Shown here one piece after another: positions 51,420 through 60,675 of a stretch of 64,000 nt of DNA. The DNA is taken from positions 1 through 64,000 of the forward strand of contig CAKRAK010000014.1 of NCBI GenBank assembly GCA_934294885.1, given 5' to 3'. The stretch is from an uncultured Lachnospiraceae bacterium. GTDB taxonomy: Bacteria; Bacillota; Clostridia; Lachnospirales; Lachnospiraceae. Made by a program: the position numbers and the translations under genes. A model generated the notes under the pieces. That model was not told the DNA's origin and ran no database searches. It saw nothing but the letters and a program-made list of their open reading frames with translations. How positions within the stretch are numbered: position 1 is the first letter of the stretch; every line of letters begins with the position of its first letter.

Positions 51420-51653
51420 AAAAAAAGTCTCCTCCTTTTCGCACTTTTTAATTCGTACGACAAGTGGTGACTGCACACTCTCCCGTGTGTGTCGCAATTT
51501 GAAGCACATTGCAGACTTTCACACGTCATCTCCGCCCTGCGGATGGTTTTTGGTACAGTGACTTGTCGTCAGTTTTTTAACTTGACATTCGCTCCACGGA
51601 AAACCTACTGATTAGTAGCAACCTCGCGCTTCTACGCTATCAATGTCACAGCA
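51420..51653 (-). promoter_or_regulatory. Structured S10-operon leader
   Basis: About 234 bases of leader. A 9-bp perfect pairing joins ACGACAAGT (51457-51465) and ACTTGTCGT (51561-51569), enclosing two hairpins: CACAC/GTGTG (51474-51489) and CATC-CCGC/GCGG-ATG (51527-51545). This looks like a three-way junction. No terminator T run is present. An autoregulatory role (S10, L4 or other) is inferred. Confidence 0.55.
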
Positions 51654-51659
51654 CGTACT

Positions 51660-51688
51660 AATATATACCATGATTTCAATGATTGCAA
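51660..51688 (-). promoter_or_regulatory. Promoter of the S10-spc-alpha cluster
   Basis: On the minus strand TTGCAA (51683-51688), 17-base spacer, TATATT (51660-51665), in an AT-rich block with A/T runs immediately upstream (51689-51735) that could act as an UP element. Confidence 0.7.
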
Positions 51689-51741
51689 GCTTTTTTTTCA
51701 TAAAATTGTATTTTTATTGTATTTTTTCAAATACAACCCCA

Positions 51742-52926
51742 TCACCCCAATAACTTTGTCAATTCCACTAAAGTCTGCTTAACGGAAAACGCCTCTGCCA
51801 CTGCTTCAATCTCCTTCTTCGCCTGTTCCTTCTTCCGGTCTGATACATTTCCCTTTACCGCCCGGATTAGAATGTTTTTCGGCGAGCTTGCGTAATCCAC
51901 AAACTCTAACAGCTGGGTTTTATATCCGCAACAGGTCAGGACATTTCCTCTGATGGCATCTGTCATCAGGGCAGACATCCTTTCCTTAACAATACCGTAT
52001 CTTGTAAGCAATGACAAATCGTCACTTTTAATCTGTCCGTTTATTTCCTTCTGACAGCACGGAACAGACAATATAATAGAAGCATTCCATCCGATTGCAT
52101 TATAAAGTGCATAATCCGTTGCCGTATCACAGGCATGTAACGTCACCACCATATCTACCGGCTCCTCTGTCTGATAGCCGTTAATATCCCCCACTTCAAA
52201 ATGCAGATTCTCATAACCATATTTTTCTGCAGTCTGGTTACAATGAAAAATCACATCCTCTTTTAAATCCAATCCGGTAATGTGCACAGGATATTTCTTT
52301 ATCATCACAAGATAATAATACAAAATAAATGTGAGATAGGATTTTCCACATCCAAAGTCAATAATATTCATATCCTTCTTAGGATAATCCCTGACCACAT
52401 CCTCCACCAACTCCAGGAAGCGGTTAATCTGCTTATACTTATCATACATACTGTTGACGATTTTCCCGTCCTTCGTAAAAATGCCCAGATCAACCAAGGG
52501 CGGAATCTGTTCCCCCTCCTTTAACAGGTAATTCTTTCTGCGGTTATTGGAAGCATTTTTAACACCTTCCATCTGAATCCGCTTTCCGGTGACAGTCTGC
52601 TTATGAGACAGTATTTTACCCTTCTTGGTTGCCTTGAAGTCCCATTGGCAATCACTATGATTATCATATGCAAAAATATTAAGCTGTCCATAGGTTTCCG
52701 GAAATAACAAGAGCACCCTTTTCTTCAACTCGTCCTCTTCTATATTTTCATGAAACACCTGTTTTTCCGTAAACCGTTCAATCTGATATCGTTCTTTTCC
52801 TTTTAAGATAATAGGACGAATAACCATTTTGGTGTATTGACAGCTTTTATCCCTCCTACTGCTTAATATAATTTTTTGCGGACGCATTTCCAGTATCATT
52901 TCCAGTTCCTTAATCTTATCTTCCAT
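51742..52926 (-). CDS. SAM-dependent methyltransferase (Methyltransf_32-like)
   Basis: The 394-residue protein has an N-terminal region of unknown fold (1-180) and a class I methyltransferase domain with the SAM loop MNIIDFGCGKSYLTFILYYY (about 186-205), GLDLKED, and VVTLHACDTATDYALY (about 258-273), which together fit the Methyltransf_32 family. A Cys-Cys pair (SVPCCQKEING) follows. The substrate is unknown; RNA is plausible given the company but not shown. It reads toward the rpsJ promoter and has no evident terminator. Confidence 0.8.
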   Translation of the reverse strand: MEDKIKELEMILEMRPQKIILSSRRDKSCQYTKMVIRPIILKGKERYQIERFTEKQVFHENIEEDELKKRVLLLFPETYGQLNIFAYDNHSDCQWDFKATKKGKILSHKQTVTGKRIQMEGVKNASNNRRKNYLLKEGEQIPPLVDLGIFTKDGKIVNSMYDKYKQINRFLELVEDVVRDYPKKDMNIIDFGCGKSYLTFILYYYLVMIKKYPVHITGLDLKEDVIFHCNQTAEKYGYENLHFEVGDINGYQTEEPVDMVVTLHACDTATDYALYNAIGWNASIILSVPCCQKEINGQIKSDDLSLLTRYGIVKERMSALMTDAIRGNVLTCCGYKTQLLEFVDYASSPKNILIRAVKGNVSDRKKEQAKKEIEAVAEAFSVKQTLVELTKLLG

Positions 52927-52950
52927 CTTTCTATCCTCATTTCACATACC

Positions 52951-53643
52951 TTACCACACCGGAGCATCAGAAAAGTCAAACTCCATTTTGTACAGCTCGT
53001 TCAGGTCATGCATATCATTTCTTTCTTTTTGAACATCCTGCTGTTGTTCCTCAAATGCTTTTTGCAGCTGGGACTTTTCTTCCTCCTGCTCCGTACTGCT
53101 TTGTTCCGATGGTGACTGCTTTCTGTCAGAAGAATCCTTCTCCTTATCATCAGAAGGCGGGTTCTTCAGTGCATCTATAATCTGTTGTAATTCTATTTCC
53201 AATTGCTGCGCCTGACTGTCATGTCCGGATTGCTGATCTTCATTGGCACAATTTTTCTCTGTAAGAATCTGTATTCCCTCCTCTAAAATGCCAATGGTTT
53301 CTTCCACTTCATCCTGAGACAGATTTTCAAAATCAATCCCTGCGATTTTAGCCAGCACAAGATTCGTCCTTATCTTACATTCTTTTTTCTTCGGAGGATG
53401 TTTTTTTAAAGCGTCCTCATAGTATTCCACTGCTTTGTTATAGTTCCCCATCTGATATTCAATATTACCTCTGTTATAAGCTGCAATATATGGTTGGAAA
53501 ATCCCTAAAAAATCCAGCTGGTTGATCTTATATATCTCATTTTCATAATTTTTTATCATCTTCTCGTTACTGATATAGTTTGTACCCATAATCAGGAAAA
53601 GTACAACGGAAACAATCAGACCCGCAGTGAGTAATTTTTTCAT
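52951..53643 (-). CDS. TPR protein of the Bat operon (BatC/BatE-like)
   Basis: The 230-residue protein has an N-terminal transmembrane helix (about 5-22), a TPR unit IAAYNRGNIEYQMGNYNKAV with YYEDALKKHP (about 53-82), a helical middle, and a long charged, Ser/Gln/Glu-rich coiled tail (about 160-215). Such TPR proteins close Bat operons and are thought to scaffold the VWA proteins at the membrane. Its start overlaps the upstream VWA gene by 4 bases. Confidence 0.78.
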   Translation of the reverse strand: MKKLLTAGLIVSVVLFLIMGTNYISNEKMIKNYENEIYKINQLDFLGIFQPYIAAYNRGNIEYQMGNYNKAVEYYEDALKKHPPKKKECKIRTNLVLAKIAGIDFENLSQDEVEETIGILEEGIQILTEKNCANEDQQSGHDSQAQQLEIELQQIIDALKNPPSDDKEKDSSDRKQSPSEQSSTEQEEEKSQLQKAFEEQQQDVQKERNDMHDLNELYKMEFDFSDAPVW

Positions 53644-54590
53644 ATCATCCTTACCCGCTTTCTCATATCATAAAATTCAAACATTAATAATAGAAGAAAC
53701 GGAACTGCAAACACATAATAAATGTCTTTATGTCCCTGTTCCTTTTTGTCCTGCGTCTTGGTTTTTGCATTCCTCTTAATGGTGTTCAGCACACTGTCTA
53801 TGTCCGTTGACGTATCCATATGTACGTAATCAATGCCAATGTCCTTTGCGATTTTCTTCAGATTCCCTTCATCCATTTTGGAAACTGCCGGCTTGTAAGG
53901 ATATTCCCGCTGGTCTTCTATGATTTTCGTCTCACCATCCAGAAAATCCTTAATCTCCATCTGTCCTCCTTCGGAGGTTCCATATCCCATAACGGCTCCG
54001 TAATCAACATATTTTTTCAGGTTCGAAAAACTTTCCAGCTGTTCATCATTTGTAATTTCTCCATCACTGAGAAAGAACAAAACAACATCCCCGGAATTAT
54101 CTTCTTCTGCATTCCGCAAAATATCAGAAGCCATCGTCCTCCATATATTCATAGAGCTTCCCTTCGCATACAGATCATTTAAAGGATAAATCGCCTGAAT
54201 CACGCCGGCAATATATTCTGTGTTATTGGTATAAGGTGCCAGATAATGGGCTTCATTATTAAAAGAAACAACTGCAAATCTTGCGCCGTTAAGCTCCTTT
54301 AAAATATAGGAGCAATCATCTTTCACCTGCTCTAAACGCTCCCGATTTCCATCATCCTTTGCTACCATACTGATGGTATCATCTATCACGAACAAAACCT
54401 TGGTATTCATACTCTTCGTCGTAACCGTTACCGTATCATCCGGCAGCATAATTCTTAAATTTATCAAAAATAACAATCCGATCATGACAATCTGGCGGAT
54501 ATATGCTGCCCTTCTTTCCTTTCTCAGGAAGAGTAAAATTACACATATAATGCCCATCAGCCATACCGGTATTATTGGATTTATCATCAT
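53640..54590 (-). CDS. VWA-domain membrane protein (BatB-like)
   Basis: The 316-residue protein has two N-terminal hydrophobic helices (about 5-22 and 31-47), a von Willebrand A domain (about 66-270), and a C-terminal helix (about 290-306). The metal site reads FVIDDTISM, so the usual DxSxS has Thr in place of the first Ser, which can still bind metal. Later elements DVVLFFLSDGEITND fit the fold. It likely pairs with the next VWA protein (54610) in a complex controlled by the MoxR ATPase. Confidence 0.85.
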   Translation of the reverse strand: MMINPIIPVWLMGIICVILLFLRKERRAAYIRQIVMIGLLFLINLRIMLPDDTVTVTTKSMNTKVLFVIDDTISMVAKDDGNRERLEQVKDDCSYILKELNGARFAVVSFNNEAHYLAPYTNNTEYIAGVIQAIYPLNDLYAKGSSMNIWRTMASDILRNAEEDNSGDVVLFFLSDGEITNDEQLESFSNLKKYVDYGAVMGYGTSEGGQMEIKDFLDGETKIIEDQREYPYKPAVSKMDEGNLKKIAKDIGIDYVHMDTSTDIDSVLNTIKRNAKTKTQDKKEQGHKDIYYVFAVPFLLLLMFEFYDMRKRVRMI

Positions 54591-54609
54591 AACAGCCCCT
54601 CTTCTCCGC

Positions 54610-55629
54610 CTATAATTTCATTAACCTCGATATTACCGTCATTCCAATCATAGTAATCAAAAGAACGATAAATGCAGTCTCGGGATATTCCGTCTCTCTA
54701 TACTGACGGTGTCCTTTCACTAAATTCTGACTCTTTTTTTGTATCTCCTCTACGATATCCTGAAAAGAACCGGAATTTCCTTCCCGGTAAAATTTCCCTC
54801 CGGTTTTTTCCATTGCCGCCTTCATCTCTGTTGCATGTTCATCATACATTTCTCTTGTGCCAACCCCATATACCGTAACATGGTTTTCCGCACACAAATC
54901 CGCAGCCTCGTCCAACGTAAGGAAGGTCTCTCCCTGAGGGTCGTTATCCGACGCAAAAATCACAACTCTGGTACGGCTTTCTTCCAGACTTGAAAAATCA
55001 TACACACAGGAAGCCAGTCCGTCACTGATCAAAGAACTTCCCCGTTCTTCATTTCCTACCAGCGTTCCTGCGGAAATATACTCCTCATAATAATAGTCAT
55101 CACTGGAAAAATCAGGAACAAATCCACCAACCCGCTGTTCCAATCCTTTCCGGATCATTTCAAGCTGCTGGTTTACAAATTCATAATCATCCGTCAAAGG
55201 AACAAGCAGAACCGGCGATGTGTTAAAAATAACAATTCCAAAACGTTCTCCCTGCAGGCTGGTAACACTTTTTTGTAATTCTCTTATCAATTTTAAGTTT
55301 ACCTCATCTACAGATGTGGATATATCCAGACACAGTATAATGTCCCGCTGATATTTTTCATCTTCGATTACTTCCGTTTTATAAGGCCGGGACAGCAAAA
55401 CAAAGGAACCAAGCATTGCCACAAGTGCAAGGACAAACCACGACCAATAATATACCCGGTAAAATATCCGTTTTCTTTTAAAATATTTATTTTGACTTAA
55501 CTCATTAACCGGCGCAACCTTTTTACCGAAAGCATAACCCTTATCCGGTTTTTCAACCACAAGCCATACAATCCATATCGTTATGACCAAAAGACCAACA
55601 ACCAGAAAAAATGCATACTTTAATTCCAT
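54610..55629 (-). CDS. VWA-domain membrane protein (BatA-like)
   Basis: The 339-residue protein has an N-terminal helix (about 5-24), a second at about 60-80, a VWA domain (about 94-300) with the classic metal motif LCLDISTSVD (DxSxS) and RVVIFASDNDPQGE, and a C-terminal helix (about 322-337). This is the BatA architecture. It overlaps the preceding DUF4381-like gene by 10 bases. Confidence 0.87.
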   Translation of the reverse strand: MELKYAFFLVVGLLVITIWIVWLVVEKPDKGYAFGKKVAPVNELSQNKYFKRKRIFYRVYYWSWFVLALVAMLGSFVLLSRPYKTEVIEDEKYQRDIILCLDISTSVDEVNLKLIRELQKSVTSLQGERFGIVIFNTSPVLLVPLTDDYEFVNQQLEMIRKGLEQRVGGFVPDFSSDDYYYEEYISAGTLVGNEERGSSLISDGLASCVYDFSSLEESRTRVVIFASDNDPQGETFLTLDEAADLCAENHVTVYGVGTREMYDEHATEMKAAMEKTGGKFYREGNSGSFQDIVEEIQKKSQNLVKGHRQYRETEYPETAFIVLLITMIGMTVISRLMKL

Positions 55630-56099
55630 TCCTCAATCATCCTTCTTGATTTTTCCAACGCCTCAAAAACATCCCCCTCTGATTTCACAGAAAACTCAGG
55701 CGAATAAAACTCTCCCACGATTCCTTCCAGCCGGGGCATATTTGATTTTCTGATATCCTCAAGGGTATAAGTATGCGTTTTTACGCCGGTTCGCTCCTGC
55801 ACAAATCTGCGGACAATACTACTCATACGCTGGTACGCCTTTCGAATGGATAAGCTTCCCTTCCGAAATTCCTGTTCTACAGCGTCCAATTCCTTTAGGT
55901 ATTTCATCTGCAAACCATGTATATCCTGAGTTGAGACCGGTTGCAGGACAGGCTTCGCAACAGCCGGTTTACGCTTTAATTTCAGATTCAATTTTAAGAT
56001 AATCAGTACAGCCACAATTCCCAATATGCATATTCCAAGCAAAATAATCGGCCATAATGCATAGGAAAAGGGATTCTGTAATTTAACGGTTATGTCCAT
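55620..56099 (-). CDS. DUF4381-like single-pass membrane protein of the Bat operon
   Basis: The 159-residue protein has one transmembrane helix (about 14-36, ALWPIILLGICILGIVAVLI) and a helical cytosolic domain with EFRKGSLSIRKAYQRMSSIV and TYTLEDIRKS. Position between DUF58 and the VWA genes is typical of DUF4381-type proteins in MoxR/Bat operons. Start: ATG at 56099 has AAAGGTG at 9 bases; a GTG four codons earlier overlaps that site. It overlaps the DUF58 gene by 17 bases. Confidence 0.7.
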   Translation of the reverse strand: MDITVKLQNPFSYALWPIILLGICILGIVAVLIILKLNLKLKRKPAVAKPVLQPVSTQDIHGLQMKYLKELDAVEQEFRKGSLSIRKAYQRMSSIVRRFVQERTGVKTHTYTLEDIRKSNMPRLEGIVGEFYSPEFSVKSEGDVFEALEKSRRMIEEWN

Positions 56100-56982
56100 T
56101 TCTTTTTTCACCTTTATGCCTGTTCAATAGTTCCACAAGCCTTCCTTCCACCTCATCCGGAGATTCAACGGTTATCCCGACAATTCCAAAGGTTTTTAAT
56201 TTATTCGCCACATCCACTTCCTGTTGCAGCTTTAATTTTTCCTCCATACGAAGCAGCTTCTTATCCTTTGTAAAGAAATCAGGCAAATACGCTCCTGCTT
56301 CCACATCATAAACATCCTTGCCCGACAGATTGGCATCTCCAATCCTTACCACCAGTATATCATGCAAAACCATAAGACGTTTTAACAAGACATCGGGAAT
56401 GCCAAGCAGCCCTTCCGTATCGGTAACGATCAAAATAATCATTCTTCTTTTAAAATGTCGGAGTATGTAATCCAAAGGCAGCCCAACGACCGACCGGTTA
56501 TCCTCCGTTATACTTTTATCATAATTGGACAGTATACTCTCAATATTGGGAAACCCGCTTTTGAAGGGAAAATGATGAATTGACTGTTTTGTTGCGTATG
56601 TAGCACTGATATAATCACCGTTCCGGTTCACCATACAGGCAAGCATTCCGCCACTCATCCACGCAAGCTTCCGTTTTTCCACTCCAAAAGAGGAATGTGC
56701 CAGCATGCGTCGGTTGGTATCCATAACCAGCATAATGTTATGCTTTTTTTCCGCAATATACTGACGCACCAATAATTTACGGCTTCTTGCAGAGGCTTTC
56801 CAATCCACATCCTTTACGTCATCCCCATCTGCATATTCCCGAAGTTCATCAAAATTATTACTCCGTCCCTTCATCATGGAATGATAAGAACCGTCTAATA
56901 TCTGAGTGGTTGCTTTCCGGGTCTGAATCACCCGGGTGCTTTTCATCTTCGCCTGTATCGTTGATACATACTTCATTCTCAT
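56083..56982 (-). CDS. DUF58 domain protein of the Bat/MoxR operon
   Basis: The 299-residue soluble protein has the DUF58 hallmark FDELREYADGDDVKDVDWKA with SARSRKLLVRQY (about 45-76), followed by a VWA-like fold with MLVMDTNRRM and a regulatory C-terminus. DUF58 proteins are partners of MoxR ATPases. The start overlaps the moxR stop (ATGA). Confidence 0.88.
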   Translation of the reverse strand: MRMKYVSTIQAKMKSTRVIQTRKATTQILDGSYHSMMKGRSNNFDELREYADGDDVKDVDWKASARSRKLLVRQYIAEKKHNIMLVMDTNRRMLAHSSFGVEKRKLAWMSGGMLACMVNRNGDYISATYATKQSIHHFPFKSGFPNIESILSNYDKSITEDNRSVVGLPLDYILRHFKRRMIILIVTDTEGLLGIPDVLLKRLMVLHDILVVRIGDANLSGKDVYDVEAGAYLPDFFTKDKKLLRMEEKLKLQQEVDVANKLKTFGIVGITVESPDEVEGRLVELLNRHKGEKRNGHNR

Positions 56983-57962
56983 GGTGCTTTCACTGCTCCT
57001 ATAATACCGTCAATAATGGTCTCTTCCTTAATCCCGTCTGCAACTGCCGCAAAATTAAGCATTACTCTGTGACGCAATACAGCATACCGCATCGCCTTTA
57101 CATCATCCGGAATACAATAGCTTCTTCCATTCATCAACGCAACTGCCTTTGCTACCTCCATAAAGGAAATGGCAGCTCTTGTGCTGGCACCCATCGTTAC
57201 ATACTGTGCCAGCTCCGGTTTCAAAAGCTTATCTGTATTTCTGGATGCCTGTACGATATCTACGATATACTGTTTGATGGCATCATCCATATAAACACGT
57301 TTTGAAAGCTCCTGCAAAAATTGTACATCCTCTAAAGCAGCAACCGCATGGCTTTCCGAAAAAACATCAGCCTCGATTCGATTCAAAATTTCAATCTCAT
57401 CTACAGGCTTTGGATAATCCAGCTTCACCTTCAAAAGGAAACGATCCATCTGCGCCTCCGATAATACATAAGTTCCTTCCTGTTCCACCGGATTCTGGGT
57501 TGCAATTACAACAAACACCTCCGGTAGCTTATAGGTCTGACCACCAATACTTACGGCATGCTCCTGCATCGCCTCTAACATGGCACTCTGAGTCTTTGCA
57601 CTGGAACGGTTAATCTCATCCAATAAAACAAAGTTTGCAAAAACAGGACCGATCTTATTCTCAAATGTATTGGTTGCCATATTATAGGTCTGTGTACCGA
57701 TAATATCACTGGGAATCAGATCCGGCGTACATTGTATTCTGGAAAACTGTCCGGAAACCGCATCCGTCATTACATTTGCTGCTGTCGTCTTCGCCAGACC
57801 CGGCACAGATTCCAGCAATATATGTCCATTGGTTATCATGGCAACTAACAAAGCCGCCCCCAAAAAGGGCTGTCCGACAACCTTACTGTTATAATACTGA
57901 TTTAATTTATCAATGATTTTTCCTGCCTGCTGCAGTTCCTCCTTGGAAACCTTTTCTTCCAT
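56979..57962 (-). CDS. MoxR family AAA+ ATPase
   Basis: The 327-residue ATPase has Walker A SVPGLAKTT (about 52-60), Walker B FVLLDEINRSS, sensor 1 VIATQNPVEQEGTYVLSEAQ and a lid domain with MGASTRAAISF. MoxR proteins act as chaperones that insert cofactors or activate VWA proteins. Start: ATG at 57962 has GGAGGAT at 8 bases; two earlier ATGs lack that spacing. First gene of the six-gene operon. Confidence 0.93.
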   Translation of the reverse strand: MEEKVSKEELQQAGKIIDKLNQYYNSKVVGQPFLGAALLVAMITNGHILLESVPGLAKTTAANVMTDAVSGQFSRIQCTPDLIPSDIIGTQTYNMATNTFENKIGPVFANFVLLDEINRSSAKTQSAMLEAMQEHAVSIGGQTYKLPEVFVVIATQNPVEQEGTYVLSEAQMDRFLLKVKLDYPKPVDEIEILNRIEADVFSESHAVAALEDVQFLQELSKRVYMDDAIKQYIVDIVQASRNTDKLLKPELAQYVTMGASTRAAISFMEVAKAVALMNGRSYCIPDDVKAMRYAVLRHRVMLNFAAVADGIKEETIIDGIIGAVKAP

Positions 57963-58001
57963 ACCTATATCCTCCATGTAACATATTGTCCCACGAAACA
58001 T

Positions 58002-58030
58002 ATTCTATTCTATAGAAACAACTTTTTCAA
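58002..58030 (-). promoter_or_regulatory. Promoter of the MoxR/Bat operon
   Basis: On the minus strand TTGAAA (58025-58030), 17-base spacer, TAGAAT (58002-58007), about 40 bases before the moxR start. The rest of the divergent gap (58031-58166) carries the methyltransferase promoter, weakly TAGACG-17-TATTAT (58120-58148). Confidence 0.6.
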
Positions 58031-58166
58031 CCGGTATAATTGAAAGTTGCAAAAAGAAATGATATAGTAACTCATATCGCAATTTTTGTATAGGAAAAGC
58101 AAAATAAACCCGATCATTTTAGACGTGTGTTTTGCAGATACCTATTATATAGATTAGGAGTATATT

Positions 58167-59102
58167 ATGTGGATAGCAGATAACTGGAAAGATTATGAGG
58201 TAATCGATACCTCTGACGGAGAAAAATTAGAGCGCTGGGGCAATTATATCCTGCTCAGACCTGACCCACAGGTTATATGGAAAACCCCAAAGAAAAATCC
58301 CAACTGGGAAAAAATAAATGCCCACTACCACAGAAGCCAAAAAGGCGGCGGCGAATGGGAATTCTTTGACTTGCCGGAGCAATGGTCCATTCACTATAAG
58401 GACTTAACTTTTCATTTGAAACCTTTCAGCTTCAAGCACACCGGGCTTTTCCCGGAACAAGCTGCTAACTGGGACTGGTTTTCCAAATTAATCCGGGATG
58501 AGATTCAGCGAAGAAAGACGGAAGCCAAATCCCCGGAGGATATAAAGCCCGTAAAGGTTTTAAATCTTTTTGCATATACCGGCGGTGCCACATGTGCCGC
58601 TGCAAAGGCAGGGGCACACGTTACCCATGTAGACGCCTCTAAGGGAATGGTTACCTGGGCAAAAGAAAATGCTGCTGCCTCCGGTCTTGCCGATGCACCA
58701 ATCCGTTGGTTAGTGGATGACTGCGTCAAATTTGTGGAGCGGGAAATCAGACGTGGCAATACCTATGATGCCATTATTATGGATCCGCCGTCCTACGGCC
58801 GGGGTCCAAAAGGTGAAATCTGGAAAATAGAAGAAAAGATTCATCCTTTTATTACATTAACAGAACAGATTCTGACCGAGAATCCGTTGTTTTTCCTTGT
58901 AAATTCCTATACAACAGGTCTGGCACCTGCGGTTCTTACTTATATGATATCAACGGAAATCTGCGCAAAGCACGGCGGTTATGTTGAGTCTCAGGAAATC
59001 GGGCTTCCTGTTTCCGAAACCAATCTGATTCTGCCTTGCGGTGCTGCAGGTCGTTGGCAACAAATTAAAGGAGGTTCAGATGGCACGTCAACCAGTCATT
59101 GA
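58167..59102 (+). CDS. Class I SAM-dependent rRNA methyltransferase (RlmI/RlmL-like)
   Basis: The 311-residue protein has an N-terminal region with KPFSFKHTGLFPEQAANWDW and a Rossmann methyltransferase domain with VLNLFAYTGGATCAAAKAGA (about 134-153), HVDASKGMVTWAKENAAAS, and the catalytic IIMDPPSYGRGPKGEIWKIE (about 206-225). The DPPSYGRG and KHTGLFPEQ pattern is characteristic of C5-cytosine/guanine-type rRNA methyltransferases of Firmicutes; the exact base is unknown. It overlaps the cls start by 23 bases, so the two are coupled. Confidence 0.85.
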   Translation: MWIADNWKDYEVIDTSDGEKLERWGNYILLRPDPQVIWKTPKKNPNWEKINAHYHRSQKGGGEWEFFDLPEQWSIHYKDLTFHLKPFSFKHTGLFPEQAANWDWFSKLIRDEIQRRKTEAKSPEDIKPVKVLNLFAYTGGATCAAAKAGAHVTHVDASKGMVTWAKENAAASGLADAPIRWLVDDCVKFVEREIRRGNTYDAIIMDPPSYGRGPKGEIWKIEEKIHPFITLTEQILTENPLFFLVNSYTTGLAPAVLTYMISTEICAKHGGYVESQEIGLPVSETNLILPCGAAGRWQQIKGGSDGTSTSH

Positions 59103-60675
59103 TAAAAACAAAAAACGAGGCGATACTTCTGTCTTTTGGGACAAATTACTTTTTGTCTGTGTTCTGGTACTTTTGCAATGCGGTTTTTTCATTTACACCT
59201 GTTTACAGCTTCAGGAAAAATACATCATCCTGCAATCTGTTATGTCCTTTGTAAGCCTGTTAGTCGTTCTCTATATTATCAACCGGCCTATGAATCCGGC
59301 TTATAAGCTGGCATGGTGTATCCCTATTTTGCTGGCACCTATTTTCGGCGGCTTTTTTTACCTGCTGTTATCCGTCAACGAAACCCGGCGCAAATTCAGA
59401 CGGGAGATACGGGAAGCAGTATCGGAATCAAAGGGTCATCTCCATCAGGACAGAGCTTTGCTGGAAGAAATTCATGACACCAACCGACATTCTCTTCCTC
59501 AGGCGGAATATATCTATAACATGGCAAAATATCCTTTATATAAGGATACCCGAACCATGTATTTTTCAGATGGGGATGAATATTACGCTCAATTACTGGA
59601 AGAACTGAAAAAAGCAAAGCATTTTATCTTTTTGGAATTCTTTATTATTCAGGAGGGTGTATTCTGGAACTCGATATTGGACATTTTAACGAAAAAGGTT
59701 GCAGAAGGTGTGGAGGTAAAAGTAATCTATGACGACATGGGCTCTTTACGAACCCTTCCACCGGATTATTTTTTACAGCTACAGGATATCGGAATCGAAA
59801 CCCATCGTTTTAATCCGGTAAACGCATCCCTGTCCCTTCGCCAGAACAACCGGGATCACAGAAAGATTATTGTAATTGACGGTTATACCTCTTTTACAGG
59901 AGGCATCAATTTGGCAGACGAATATATTAATAAGCAACAGCGTATTAACGGATATTGGAAAGACACCGGTGTTATGTTAAAGGGTGCCGCCACATGGAGC
60001 TTTACTGTTATGTTCCTTCAATTCTGGCAATATTTAGACAAAGCACCGGTAGATTACGAAAAATACCATTTAAACGAAGAAGAATTGGCGCAATATAAAA
60101 AAGAGGATTCTCCAAAGCTGCATAGTGACGGCTTTGTTCAGCCCTATGCCGATAACCCTCTTTTTTCAGAAATCGTAGCGGAGAATGTTTATCTGAATAT
60201 CATTCACCGAGCTACCAAATATATATACATTACAACCCCTTATCTTATTGTGGATAATGAAATGATAACCGCATTAACACTGGCTGCCGCCAGCGGGGTG
60301 GATGTACGGATTGTGACACCTCACATACCGGATAAACGTGCCATTTTTATGGTCACACGCTCCTTTTATGAGCCTTTAACAAAGGCAGGCGTCAAGATAT
60401 ACGAATACACACCGGGCTTTATCCATTCCAAAATGGTGGTAGCAGATGATATGTACTGTGTAATCGGTTCCATCAACTTAGACTATCGAAGCCTGTATCT
60501 GCATTTTGAGTGTGCTGCATTTTTGTATCATTCCTCAACAATATTAGAGGTCAAGGAGGATATTCTGCACACCATATCAGAATCAGCGGAAATTACTTAC
60601 GAGCATTGTATTGCCCTTAACAAACCGTACCGGTTCTGGCTGAGTCTGTTACGATTATATGCACCTCTTTTATAA
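59080..60675 (+). CDS. cls: Cardiolipin synthase
   Basis: The 531-residue membrane enzyme joins two phosphatidylglycerols into cardiolipin. It has two N-terminal helices (about 20-42 and 48-67) and two phospholipase D motifs, NNRDHRKIIVIDGYTSFTGG and GFIHSKMVVADDMYCVIGSI (HxKxxxxD), both complete. Start: ATG at 59080 with AAAGGAGGT upstream; the longer frame lies within the methyltransferase gene. Its last bases overlap the convergent ybaK stop. Confidence 0.94.
   Translation: MARQPVIDKNKKRGDTSVFWDKLLFVCVLVLLQCGFFIYTCLQLQEKYIILQSVMSFVSLLVVLYIINRPMNPAYKLAWCIPILLAPIFGGFFYLLLSVNETRRKFRREIREAVSESKGHLHQDRALLEEIHDTNRHSLPQAEYIYNMAKYPLYKDTRTMYFSDGDEYYAQLLEELKKAKHFIFLEFFIIQEGVFWNSILDILTKKVAEGVEVKVIYDDMGSLRTLPPDYFLQLQDIGIETHRFNPVNASLSLRQNNRDHRKIIVIDGYTSFTGGINLADEYINKQQRINGYWKDTGVMLKGAATWSFTVMFLQFWQYLDKAPVDYEKYHLNEEELAQYKKEDSPKLHSDGFVQPYADNPLFSEIVAENVYLNIIHRATKYIYITTPYLIVDNEMITALTLAAASGVDVRIVTPHIPDKRAIFMVTRSFYEPLTKAGVKIYEYTPGFIHSKMVVADDMYCVIGSINLDYRSLYLHFECAAFLYHSSTILEVKEDILHTISESAEITYEHCIALNKPYRFWLSLLRLYAPLL

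Noticed and set aside
56787..57305. 172-codon open frame on the plus strand
   Set aside because: Antisense to the DUF58 and MoxR genes; no ribosome binding site.
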